A stretch of 64,000 bases of DNA from Marixanthomonas sp002364245 (lineage in GTDB: Bacteria; Bacteroidota; Bacteroidia; Flavobacteriales; Flavobacteriaceae). The notes beneath the pieces are model-generated. The model did no database searches. It had not been told where the DNA came from and saw only the letters and a program-made list of their open reading frames with translations. The DNA lies in NCBI GenBank assembly GCA_963973455.1, contig CAXAZF010000006.1:124001-188000 (forward strand). Direction: 5' to 3'. Positions 42,468-50,264 of this stretch are shown one piece after another. How positions within the stretch are numbered: the stretch's first letter is position 1; every line of letters starts with the position of its first letter. The translations under genes were made by a program, and so were the position numbers.

Positions 42468-43103
42468 ATGAAAAAAATTGTCATTGCAGATCATCATCCG
42501 GTAACCCGTAAAGGGATTTCCTGTATGCTGAAAAAGAAAAAAGATGAATTCTCAATACTTGCAAAAGTTAATAACGGAGAAGAGCTTTACAAAAGTTTAC
42601 AGGACCATAGCCCTGATATTCTCATCATGGAAATAGACATGCCGCAAATTAACGGCATTAACGCGCTAAGAAGCATTAAAGAATCTTTTCCACAAACTAG
42701 GGTTTTGATATTTTCAACACACCCAGAAGAAATCTATGCGCTTCGTTCAATAAAATCAGGTGCTGCAGGGTATGTACCAAAAACAGCTTCCACTAAAGTG
42801 TTTTTAGACGCACTTGGCAAAATTGCTAAAGGTGGAATTTTCCTAAACGAAGAACTTACTTCTACATTTACAAGCCGTAATGTAGGTGAAAGCAGTGCGA
42901 TAAGCCGTTATAAAAAGCTTTCATCCCGCGAAATTGAAGTATTAAACTTACTTTCTAGAGGAAAAAGAAACAAGGACATTGCCAATGCACTTAACATTAA
43001 CGAAAAAACAGTAAGTACTTATAAAACAAGGTTACTTAAAAAGTTGAAAGTAGATAACCTGGCAGATTTGATACACCAGTCCCGTATGTTTCAATTTGGG
43101 TAA
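42468..43103 (+). CDS. LuxR-family response regulator with atypical receiver
   Basis: A 211-residue DNA-binding regulator. The receiver domain spans 1-120. It is degenerate: the phospho-acceptor position, aligned in SPDILIMEIDMPQING, is Glu55 rather than Asp. The second acidic pocket residue is His9 in place of Asp (IADHHP). Thr84 and Lys105 (STH, YVPKTAS) are kept. The output domain has the LuxR/GerE helix-turn-helix (LSSREIEVLNLLSRGK, KDIANALNINEKTVSTYKTRLLKKLKV). No histidine kinase is adjacent. Glu at this place can mimic phosphorylation, so the protein may be active without a kinase. Its stop codon abuts the dnaG stop. Confidence 0.88.
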   Translation: MKKIVIADHHPVTRKGISCMLKKKKDEFSILAKVNNGEELYKSLQDHSPDILIMEIDMPQINGINALRSIKESFPQTRVLIFSTHPEEIYALRSIKSGAAGYVPKTASTKVFLDALGKIAKGGIFLNEELTSTFTSRNVGESSAISRYKKLSSREIEVLNLLSRGKRNKDIANALNINEKTVSTYKTRLLKKLKVDNLADLIHQSRMFQFG

Positions 43104-45065
43104 TTATAACACCCTACGTAGTTTTTCCGAAATTACTTTTTTAAGTGTAATGTAATCCACAACATCTTGCAGGTCTACTTGTGAGCCCTCTGGGTTTTGT
43201 TCTTTAATAGCATCTGAAAGCTCTTTAATCTTTTGGTTCACTAATTCGCGACGTAAATTTAAAATAGTTTCACTCACAACTTGTGAAACAGAGTGTTCTT
43301 TTTCTTTTACATAAATTTCATTGCGTTCCCAATCGTGCAAGCTGTATTTTTCTTCTTCCATTAAAATATCGGTCACCGCCGATGCTTTTTCAGGTTGCAA
43401 ACTATTTACAAAAGCATCTACTTTTAAATCCTCTTCGCGTGTTAACCGGTTTATAATGTCATAATATAAATCTTTAAAAGCGTCATTGGTAAATTCAATT
43501 TCATCCTCTTGAAGATCTAAAAATATTTTCTGAAATACGGTTGTCGTTTGCATTTCGGGCTTAAAAGTAACATCGCCCTTTTCATCGGTATCAAGAATCA
43601 GCTCCTCAAAATCCTCTTCTTTTGTACCATACAAAAGTAAAATCTCTATAATTTTACGCTCTAGCTCATATTGAACATCAATCTTTTCGGCTTTTTCTTT
43701 TTCTGAAGGAACAACCTCCATCGATCTCTTTTCAGGCTGTTTTTTTCGAGAAGCATCTCGTTTATCTTTCTGAAGCAACTGAGCAAGGGTATTGAACAGC
43801 ACTTCTTCTGAAATATCCATAATACGAGCACATTCCTTAATATAAATCTCCTGCTTAATTACATCAGGGATTTTTGAAATGCTCACCACCATATCACGAA
43901 TGGTATCGGCTTTTTTTATAGGATCGTTTTTTGCTTCTTTAGCTAACAAGGATGCCTTAAACGAAATAAAATCTCGAGAATTTTCTTCTAAATAAAGCGT
44001 CAGCGTTTCCAACGAGTTTTTCCGTGAAAAGCTATCGGGATCTTCTCCTTCTGGGAACGTACAGATTTTCACGTTCATTCCCTGTTCCAAAATTAAATCG
44101 ACACCACGAAGTGATGCACGTAACCCTGCTGCATCACCATCAAAAAGAACGGTGATATTTTGAGTAAGTCTATTTACCAATCGAATTTGTTCTGGCGTCA
44201 ATGCTGTACCAGAGGATGACACCACGTTTTCAATTCCAGCTTGATGAAATTGAATGACATCTGTATAACCTTCCACTAGATAACAGTTATCCTCTTTAGC
44301 GATGCTTTGTTTGGCATGATAAATACCATACAGCACTTTACTTTTGTGGTAAATATCACTCTCCGGCGAGTTGAGATATTTGGCTGCCTTTTTATCGTTT
44401 GTTAAAATACGACCACCAAAACCCAAAGTACGGCCGCTCATACTACGGATAGGAAACATGACCCGACCTTTAAAGCGGTCGAACTGTTTCTCTCCCTTTA
44501 CTATCGTTAAGCCCGTTTTTTCAAGATAGTCGAGTTTATACCCTTTTTTTATGGCGTGATTGGTAAACGCATCCCAACTATCGGGTGAGAAACCTAAATC
44601 AAACTTTTTAATGGTTTCTTCAGTAAAGCCCCGTTCTTTAAAATAACTAAGACCAATTGCCTTTCCTTCTTCGGTTTTAAACAACACGTGCTTAAAATAA
44701 TCTTTCGCAAACTCGCTAACTAGGTATAAACTTTCACGTTCATCAGCTTGTTGCTTTTGTTCGTCGGTCTGTTGGGTTTCTTCAACCTCAATCCCATACT
44801 TTTTGGCGAGGTATTTTATAGCTTCTGGATAGGTAAAATGTTCGTGTTCCATTAAAAAAGCAACCACATTTCCGCCTTTTCCGCTACTGAAATCTTTCCA
44901 AATCTGTTTTACCGGTGAGACCATAAAACTGGGCGTGCGCTCATCACTAAACGGACTGAGCCCCTTGAAGTTACTACCCGATTTTTTTAATTGTACAAAA
45001 TCACCAATCACCTCCTCTACGCGAGCGGTTTCAAACACATTATCTATGGTGGTTTTTGCTATCAA
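43104..45065 (-). CDS. dnaG: DNA primase DnaG
   Basis: Makes RNA primers for DNA replication. The 653 residues have an N-terminal zinc-ribbon-like domain, a catalytic TOPRIM core (YLVEGYTDVIQFHQAG, ITVLFDGDAAGLRASLRGVD, CTFPEGEDPDSFSRKN) and a helicase-binding tail with poor conservation. The N-terminal domain keeps its shape (NFKGLSPFSDERTPSFMVSPVKQIWKDFSSGKGGNV, split here by family motif positions 33-65) but the expected ligands Cys, His, Cys, Cys are Ser37, Ser40, Asp58 and Ser61. Zinc binding by this domain is therefore not expected. It seems functional otherwise, since it is the only primase seen here. Confidence 0.94.
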   Translation of the reverse strand: MIAKTTIDNVFETARVEEVIGDFVQLKKSGSNFKGLSPFSDERTPSFMVSPVKQIWKDFSSGKGGNVVAFLMEHEHFTYPEAIKYLAKKYGIEVEETQQTDEQKQQADERESLYLVSEFAKDYFKHVLFKTEEGKAIGLSYFKERGFTEETIKKFDLGFSPDSWDAFTNHAIKKGYKLDYLEKTGLTIVKGEKQFDRFKGRVMFPIRSMSGRTLGFGGRILTNDKKAAKYLNSPESDIYHKSKVLYGIYHAKQSIAKEDNCYLVEGYTDVIQFHQAGIENVVSSSGTALTPEQIRLVNRLTQNITVLFDGDAAGLRASLRGVDLILEQGMNVKICTFPEGEDPDSFSRKNSLETLTLYLEENSRDFISFKASLLAKEAKNDPIKKADTIRDMVVSISKIPDVIKQEIYIKECARIMDISEEVLFNTLAQLLQKDKRDASRKKQPEKRSMEVVPSEKEKAEKIDVQYELERKIIEILLLYGTKEEDFEELILDTDEKGDVTFKPEMQTTTVFQKIFLDLQEDEIEFTNDAFKDLYYDIINRLTREEDLKVDAFVNSLQPEKASAVTDILMEEEKYSLHDWERNEIYVKEKEHSVSQVVSETILNLRRELVNQKIKELSDAIKEQNPEGSQVDLQDVVDYITLKKVISEKLRRVL

Positions 45066-45086
45066 ATTTCAGGAAGTTTATTAAAA

Positions 45087-45094
45087 CAAATATA
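45087..45094 (-). promoter_or_regulatory. -7 box for dnaG
   Basis: Minus strand TATATTTG, 21 bases before the dnaG start. No obvious -33 TTG. Confidence 0.4.
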
Positions 45095-45130
45095 ATAAAT
45101 TGGTAATCGCTTTTAGGATTTAGTTTCAGA

Positions 45131-45167
45131 AAACAAAAAAGCCTCTTTTCAGAAAAAAGAAGCTTTT
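45131..45167 (-). terminator. Probable terminator after barrel protein gene
   Basis: On the minus strand AAAAGCTTCTTTT pairs with AAAAGAGGCTTTT (one G-T pair), followed by TTG and a T-rich stretch. Located 22 bp after the stop codon at 45190. Confidence 0.55.
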
Positions 45168-45189
45168 AAAAACATGGCTATTCAATATA

Positions 45190-46254
45190 TTAATCAACAT
45201 CAAAACGAAGTCCTAAAGAAACATTTCTTTGATCGATTGGGTTGTCTTTAAAAATGGTGTTTAAGTCATATTTTAAATAAACAGCTGTTCCCTTCCAGCC
45301 TATGTAACCGCTTACACCGTAGATAAAATTATTGGTGTTGTAATTTGCTTTCAGTTTCTCTTTCACATCTTCTCCATCCTCGGAATATTTTAGCTTTTGA
45401 CGTGAGCTAAGGTTAAAACCAGCATACCCGCCAACACCGACTTTAATTTTATTGTAGGTGTTGTATCTAAAATATTCATCTTTTTCTATTTTTTCTGAAG
45501 GGCCAAACTCAAAATGAAGCGGAAATACTAAATTATCCATTCGAAACTTAGATTTATCCAAATCTAAACGGAACTCCTGTAATTCAGTTTGATCGCCGGT
45601 ATCTACGTAGTATCTGTTATCAGTAGGTTTCAGACCATTAAACTGAAAAGAAAAGCCATATTTTACGCGCAACCAATTGGTGTTTTTAAACACGCGGGTT
45701 CTCCAAGCCCAGCCTATTTCGGCAAAACGGCTCCCTCCTATTTTAAAGTCTGAATCATCTAAGGATTGCCCATCCGTAATTACATTATTTAAACCAAATG
45801 CTAATACAAAAGCGCTGGTTGTTCTACGGTCGTATTTTTTAGCTTTATTTTTTTTACCTAAAAATATATAAGAGTCATCTTCATCATTATTAGAACCAAT
45901 ACGAATCACAACTCGTTCAGAGTCGTCGGCTAAATTTTCATCGCCACCATTTCGCTCTAACAAAGCTATTTTATTATCGATTATCGCCAAACGGTTTTCA
46001 ATGTTCAGCGCTCGTTTTTCGGCAGCTTCTTCTTTTAACTGTTCTGCTTCAGGTAATGTGATTTCGTTACTGTCCAATCGTTGATTGATGTCTTCCACTT
46101 TGTTTTTAAGCGCTTCCTTTTCTTCGGTCACAACTTGCTCTTGTGCGGCTTTTAAAATAGCAATATCGTTTGCTAAATCGTTTTCCTGTGCTTGTGCTGA
46201 GACAATAGTCAGCAACCATACCGTCAAAACGGTACAATACGTAAATATTTTCAT
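45190..46254 (-). CDS. Hypothetical exported protein with coiled coil and porin-like barrel region
   Basis: A 354-residue protein with a signal peptide at 1-22 (ends SAQAQ). Residues 25-95 form a coiled coil rich in Glu, Ala and Leu (KNKVEDINQRLDSNEITLPE, EAAEKRALNIENRLAIIDNK). From about 130 to the end alternating hydrophobic strands suggest an outer-membrane beta-barrel (SAFVLAFGLNN, IGWAWRTRVFKNTNWLRVKYGFSFQFNG, GVGGYAGFNLSSRQKLKY, GTAVYLKYDLN). It ends in ...SLGLRFDVD, a typical outer-membrane ending. Downstream of an ECF sigma and anti-sigma pair on the same strand, so probably part of that system. Function unknown. Confidence 0.75.
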   Translation of the reverse strand: MKIFTYCTVLTVWLLTIVSAQAQENDLANDIAILKAAQEQVVTEEKEALKNKVEDINQRLDSNEITLPEAEQLKEEAAEKRALNIENRLAIIDNKIALLERNGGDENLADDSERVVIRIGSNNDEDDSYIFLGKKNKAKKYDRRTTSAFVLAFGLNNVITDGQSLDDSDFKIGGSRFAEIGWAWRTRVFKNTNWLRVKYGFSFQFNGLKPTDNRYYVDTGDQTELQEFRLDLDKSKFRMDNLVFPLHFEFGPSEKIEKDEYFRYNTYNKIKVGVGGYAGFNLSSRQKLKYSEDGEDVKEKLKANYNTNNFIYGVSGYIGWKGTAVYLKYDLNTIFKDNPIDQRNVSLGLRFDVD

Positions 46255-46342
46255 GATTTGTGTGATTTAGTGCCTTTTGGCTTCCCTCCCAATTAAGGAA
46301 GGGATTGCCTCTGGGCGTGATTGATGAATGAATTGTTGTGTA

Positions 46343-47137
46343 TTAATTATTACGTTCGGTCACGGCAGTCCGTATTTTATTGAACCCTTCGCCTAAAGCA
46401 TCGAAAACTTTTTCCCTAAAGCTTCTTTCTAGCTCCAGTTCCACATCTAAAAGCAGGGCTGCAGCATCTACTTTTTGAGTTTCAGGATTAAGTATTTGCC
46501 TGGTTTTAATATCCCGCTGTGCATTGGCTAAAAGCGCATCAACTTCTTCGGCGGTTACCGTATTGTTTTTATCTTGGATCTCTTTTACCTGTGCTACTAC
46601 TTCGTTAACCTTGCTCTCTATAAAATATTCGTCGGTTTTATTCTCTACTTTGTCATTCGGAATAAATTCTTCTTTAAAATTGGTTTCGGTTTTAGCAATT
46701 GCTTTATCGTTTACTTTTTCTTCAGAAATTTTTATTGGTTGTTTAGGCTGAAGCGTATGTTTTGATAATTGCTTTTTTGGAACTTGTTGTTCCGATTCTT
46801 CTTTCAAAACACTATTCTCTTGAACAGCAACTTCTTCTATATTTGTTTTCTGTGGAACATTTTCCGTTTGTTTTTCAGAATCTAACACCTCTTTATTGAT
46901 TAGTGTTTCAACTATCTCTTCAGAATTAGAAGCCTCATCTGTTTTATTGAACAACAACGACCCGATTACTAAAATACTTACCAAACTGGCTGCAACGGCA
47001 TACCAAATAAAGTAACTTTTCTTTTTTTCGGGTTTTCCTAAACGTGCATTCAATTTTTTCCAAGAGTCACTGGAGGGTTGTATTTCCCGTTCTTGTAATT
47101 TTTCGCGAATGGTATCTTCAAATTTATTGGGCTCCAT
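46343..47137 (-). CDS. Probable membrane anti-sigma factor
   Basis: A 264-residue protein with a charged N-terminus (FEDTIREKLQEREIQPSSDSWKKLNARLGKPEKKK) and one membrane helix at about 43-62 (FIWYAVAASLVSILVIGSLL). The rest is a long Glu, Lys, Val and Asn-rich exported region ending in a conserved-looking helix (LLDVELELERSFREKVFDAL). The N-terminal W-KKLNARL element also occurs in a related form in the protein at 9497, supporting a shared sigma-binding role. It overlaps its sigma gene by 14 bp. Confidence 0.7.
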   Translation of the reverse strand: MEPNKFEDTIREKLQEREIQPSSDSWKKLNARLGKPEKKKSYFIWYAVAASLVSILVIGSLLFNKTDEASNSEEIVETLINKEVLDSEKQTENVPQKTNIEEVAVQENSVLKEESEQQVPKKQLSKHTLQPKQPIKISEEKVNDKAIAKTETNFKEEFIPNDKVENKTDEYFIESKVNEVVAQVKEIQDKNNTVTAEEVDALLANAQRDIKTRQILNPETQKVDAAALLLDVELELERSFREKVFDALGEGFNKIRTAVTERNN

Positions 47138-47690
47138 AATTCACGTCATTTTGATTGTTAATATTGTTTTGAAGCATCTTGCGGGCTTTTGACAGTTGTG
47201 ATTTTGATGTGCCTTCGCTTATTTGCAATAACTCAGCAATTTCGCTGTGTTTGTATCCTTCTACAGCATATAATACAAAAACGGTTTTATAGCCATCTGG
47301 CAAACTATCTATCACTTTTTGTATTTCGGCTACTTCAAAACCTGTATCAATGGTCGTTGCGTACTCAAGTGAGTTTTCAATAACCGACTCATCTTTAAAA
47401 TAAAGCTTCTTCTGTCTTCGCAATTCGCTAATGGACTCATTTACCATTATACGGCGTATCCAACCTTCAAAGCTGCCTTGATCGCTAAAAGAGTCTAACT
47501 TTGTAAATACTTTGTAAAACCCGTTGAGCATGACCTCTTCGGCCAAGTCATTATTCTTTAAGTATTGTCTACAAACACTTAGCATTTTCGGAGCAAAAAA
47601 TTGGTACAGCTCGTGCTGTGCTCGACGATTGCCTTTTTTTGCTTTTTTTATAAGCGCTTGATAGTTTTTATGTAATGAAATTAGTTTCAC
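47124..47690 (-). CDS. ECF-family RNA polymerase sigma factor
   Basis: A 188-residue ECF sigma. Region 2 at about 22-90 (AQHELYQFFAPKMLSVCRQYL, AEEVMLNGFYKVFTKLDSF, SFEGWIRRIMVNESISELRR). Region 4 at about 120-175 (IDSLPDGYKTVFVLYAVEGYKH, SEIAELLQISEGTSKSQLSKARKML). It is followed by an anti-sigma gene (14-bp overlap) and then a barrel-like protein. A close match to an ECF promoter lies 21-57 bp before its start, consistent with positive autoregulation. Confidence 0.93.
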   Translation of the reverse strand: MKLISLHKNYQALIKKAKKGNRRAQHELYQFFAPKMLSVCRQYLKNNDLAEEVMLNGFYKVFTKLDSFSDQGSFEGWIRRIMVNESISELRRQKKLYFKDESVIENSLEYATTIDTGFEVAEIQKVIDSLPDGYKTVFVLYAVEGYKHSEIAELLQISEGTSKSQLSKARKMLQNNINNQNDVNYGAQ

Positions 47691-47710
47691 AATATGCTTC
47701 GCATGGCTTT

Positions 47711-47747
47711 CTATTTATAAAGACGCAACTTTAATGCAAAAGGTTGC
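47711..47747 (-). promoter_or_regulatory. ECF-type promoter of sigma gene
   Basis: On the minus strand GCAACC (47747-47742), a 16-nt spacer, then CGTCTTTATAAATAG (47725-47711). The AAC -35 core, CGT -10 core and spacing are the usual ECF pattern, and the element lies directly before an ECF sigma gene. Confidence 0.65.
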
Positions 47748-47851
47748 CTGAGGCGTAAAAAATTTTAGGTTTCAGGTTTAAAACCAACAATGTAACCTAT
47801 TTCAGAAAAAGAAACAATACACGTATATTGACTCTCAAATACAATTACATT

Positions 47852-48304
47852 ATGAGAACAGTATTGCAACGTGTAAAACAAGCTTCCGTAACGGTAGAAG
47901 AAAAAGTTGTTTCAAAAATAGACCATGGCTTTTTGGTTTTATTGGGCATTGAAGATGAAGATACTCAAGAAGATATTAATTGGTTGTGCCGAAAAATAAC
48001 AAGGCTACGGGTTTTTTCGGATGACGACGATGCGATGAATTTATCCATAAAAGATGTAGATGGAGCCATATTAGTTGTAAGTCAATTTACTTTGCACGCC
48101 AGCACCAAAAAAGGAAACCGTCCTTCGTTTATTAAAGCCGCCAAGCCAAATATAGCTGTTCACTTGTATGAAAAATTCATTCAACAACTTGAAAAGGAGC
48201 TTAATAAAAAGGTGCAATTAGGTGTTTTTGGGGCGATGATGGATGTTGCTTTAATCAATGACGGCCCTGTAACAATCACCATGGATTCAAAAAATAAAGA
48301 ATAA
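47852..48304 (+). CDS. dtd: D-aminoacyl-tRNA deacylase
   Basis: Removes D-amino acids wrongly attached to tRNA, and also glycine from tRNA-Ala. The 150 residues contain both active-site motifs: SQFTLHASTKKGNRPSF in the middle and NDGPVTITMDS near the C-terminus. The start is set at ATG 47852 (MRTVLQRVKQASVTVE), the usual N-terminus. A start at 47828 would add eight residues with no family support. Confidence 0.96.
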   Translation: MRTVLQRVKQASVTVEEKVVSKIDHGFLVLLGIEDEDTQEDINWLCRKITRLRVFSDDDDAMNLSIKDVDGAILVVSQFTLHASTKKGNRPSFIKAAKPNIAVHLYEKFIQQLEKELNKKVQLGVFGAMMDVALINDGPVTITMDSKNKE

Positions 48305-48340
48305 TTTCACATTTTTTTAACAATTGTGTATATTGCGCCC

Positions 48341-50248
48341 ATGCGAAAACTTATTGCCCTAAGTGTAGTTATTTTATCTACTGTTTCCGTTTATACGCAA
48401 GAAGCACAATATTCTGTTGCGGCGTTACTGCCAAACCTAACAAAAAATGCCAATAGCGTATTATTGGATGAAAAAATAGAAATAGATATTACCAAAAATG
48501 ACCGGATGATTTATAAAAATCATAGAGCCGTTATGGTATTAAATAAAAAAGGCAACAGCAATGTAGATGCCTATGCGCATTATGATGATGACGCTAAAGT
48601 AAAAGACATAGAGGCATGGGTATACGATGCTATGGGGAATGAACTGGAACATTTTAAAGAACGGGACTTTAAGGATATAAGTGCCTCAGATGGTTTTTCA
48701 ATTTATAATGACGATAGAGTGTTATATTTAAATTACACCCCAACTACATATCCTTATACGTTGGTCTTCGAGTCGGTTACCCAAAGTAATACCACCGCGC
48801 ACATACCAAGTTGGTTTCCGCTCGGAGGTTATTACACGGCTACAAAAAATAGTGAGTACACCGTTAAATATAATCCTTCCAACAAACCTAAGGTTTTAAA
48901 AAACAATCTTGAAGGGTATGATATTTCAGTTTCTGAAACTCCAGAATCTTTTATTTGTAAAGCCGAAAATTTAGAAGCAATTAAACGGGAAGCATATAGT
49001 CCTTCATACCGAAATATTTTACCGCATGTAAAGTTTGCTCTTAATAATTTTTACCTAAAAGGTGTTCCTGGTTATGGAAAAGACTGGAATGAATTTGGTG
49101 CTTGGATGGACAAAACACTTTTAACGGGTGTAAGTGAACTATCCCCAGCAACCGTTGCCAGGGCTAAACAATTGGTAGCCGGCGAAACAACCAATATAGG
49201 GAAAGCCAAAAAAATTTATGAATACCTTCAAAAAAAAGTGCGTTACATAAGTGTACAGATTGGGATTGGTGGCTGGAAACCCATGTTGGCAGAAGATGTT
49301 GATAAGTTAAGTTATGGTGACTGTAAAGCATTAACAAATTACACAAAAGCCCTACTGGATATTGTAGGCGTACCTTCCTATTACACTGTCTTATATGCCG
49401 GAGATGAAGAAGTAGACTTCGACCCTGATTTTGCTGGAATACAGGGTAATCATGCCATTTTGGGCATACCGGATGGAGATGATATTGTTTGGTTGGAATG
49501 TACTAGCCAAGACACCCCTTTTGGATACGGCGGAAATTTTAGCGACGACCGGGATGTATTGATTGTTACACCAGAAGGAGGTAAAATTGTACACACAAAA
49601 GCTTATACATTTAAGGATAATGTTAAAAAACATACAGCAACCATCACCATCAACCCCTCCGGTGCTGTACAAGCAAATTTTAAAGGAACTTATACAGGTT
49701 TAGCATACGATGATAAATACAGACTTGGCAACCTTGATGCTGATGACCTAGAAAAACAGTTTAAAAACAGATGGTCATATATAAATGGATTTAATATTGA
49801 AAACACTAAACTAAATAACAACAAAGATGAAATATTGTTTTCCGAAGAACTTTCAATTAACATGCCGAGCTATTGTTCTTCTATAGGCAATGATTTGCTT
49901 TTTGGCCTTAACGTTTTTTCGCAATCGGTTTCCGTACCGCCACGGTTTCCAGATCGAAAACAAAAACTTAGAATAGCTGAAGGTTTTACTGAAACCGATA
50001 CGCTAACAATAAACATTCCCGAAACCCTCAATATCGACAGTCTCCCTAAAGCGGTAAGCATTGAAAATAAATTTGGAAGCTACGCATTTTCAGTTTCAAA
50101 AATTTCAGAAAACACTATTGAATACAAGCGTACTTTTATTTTAAAAAAAGGAACCTTTCCCGCTTCAGACTATAAAAATTACCGGTCCTTTTTACGAAGG
50201 GTCTCTAAAATGGACCAATCAAAAATTTTATTAAATCAAAACACCTAA
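48341..50248 (+). CDS. DUF3857 and transglutaminase-like exported protein
   Basis: About 635 residues. The signal peptide is at 1-19 (MRKLIALSVVILSTVSVYT). The first part is a DUF3857 domain (KNHRAVMVLNKKGNSNVDAYAHYDD). The middle is a transglutaminase-like domain with a plausible triad: Cys328 in SYGDCKALTNYTKALL, His371 in GNHAILGIP, and Glu386 in WLECTSQDTPFGY. A C-terminal beta-rich domain follows. Function is unknown in the family. The catalytic residues suggest a peptidase or crosslinking activity in the periplasm. Its neighbour at 50265 is a paralogue starting 16 bp downstream, so they share an operon. Confidence 0.82.
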   Translation: MRKLIALSVVILSTVSVYTQEAQYSVAALLPNLTKNANSVLLDEKIEIDITKNDRMIYKNHRAVMVLNKKGNSNVDAYAHYDDDAKVKDIEAWVYDAMGNELEHFKERDFKDISASDGFSIYNDDRVLYLNYTPTTYPYTLVFESVTQSNTTAHIPSWFPLGGYYTATKNSEYTVKYNPSNKPKVLKNNLEGYDISVSETPESFICKAENLEAIKREAYSPSYRNILPHVKFALNNFYLKGVPGYGKDWNEFGAWMDKTLLTGVSELSPATVARAKQLVAGETTNIGKAKKIYEYLQKKVRYISVQIGIGGWKPMLAEDVDKLSYGDCKALTNYTKALLDIVGVPSYYTVLYAGDEEVDFDPDFAGIQGNHAILGIPDGDDIVWLECTSQDTPFGYGGNFSDDRDVLIVTPEGGKIVHTKAYTFKDNVKKHTATITINPSGAVQANFKGTYTGLAYDDKYRLGNLDADDLEKQFKNRWSYINGFNIENTKLNNNKDEILFSEELSINMPSYCSSIGNDLLFGLNVFSQSVSVPPRFPDRKQKLRIAEGFTETDTLTINIPETLNIDSLPKAVSIENKFGSYAFSVSKISENTIEYKRTFILKKGTFPASDYKNYRSFLRRVSKMDQSKILLNQNT

Positions 50249-50264
50249 CCATTACTTTATACTT

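Noticed and set aside
46262..46320. Possible small repeat element with TTCCCTCCC...GGAAGGGA
   Set aside because: Arms are short and imperfect; without a genome search it cannot be told from chance.
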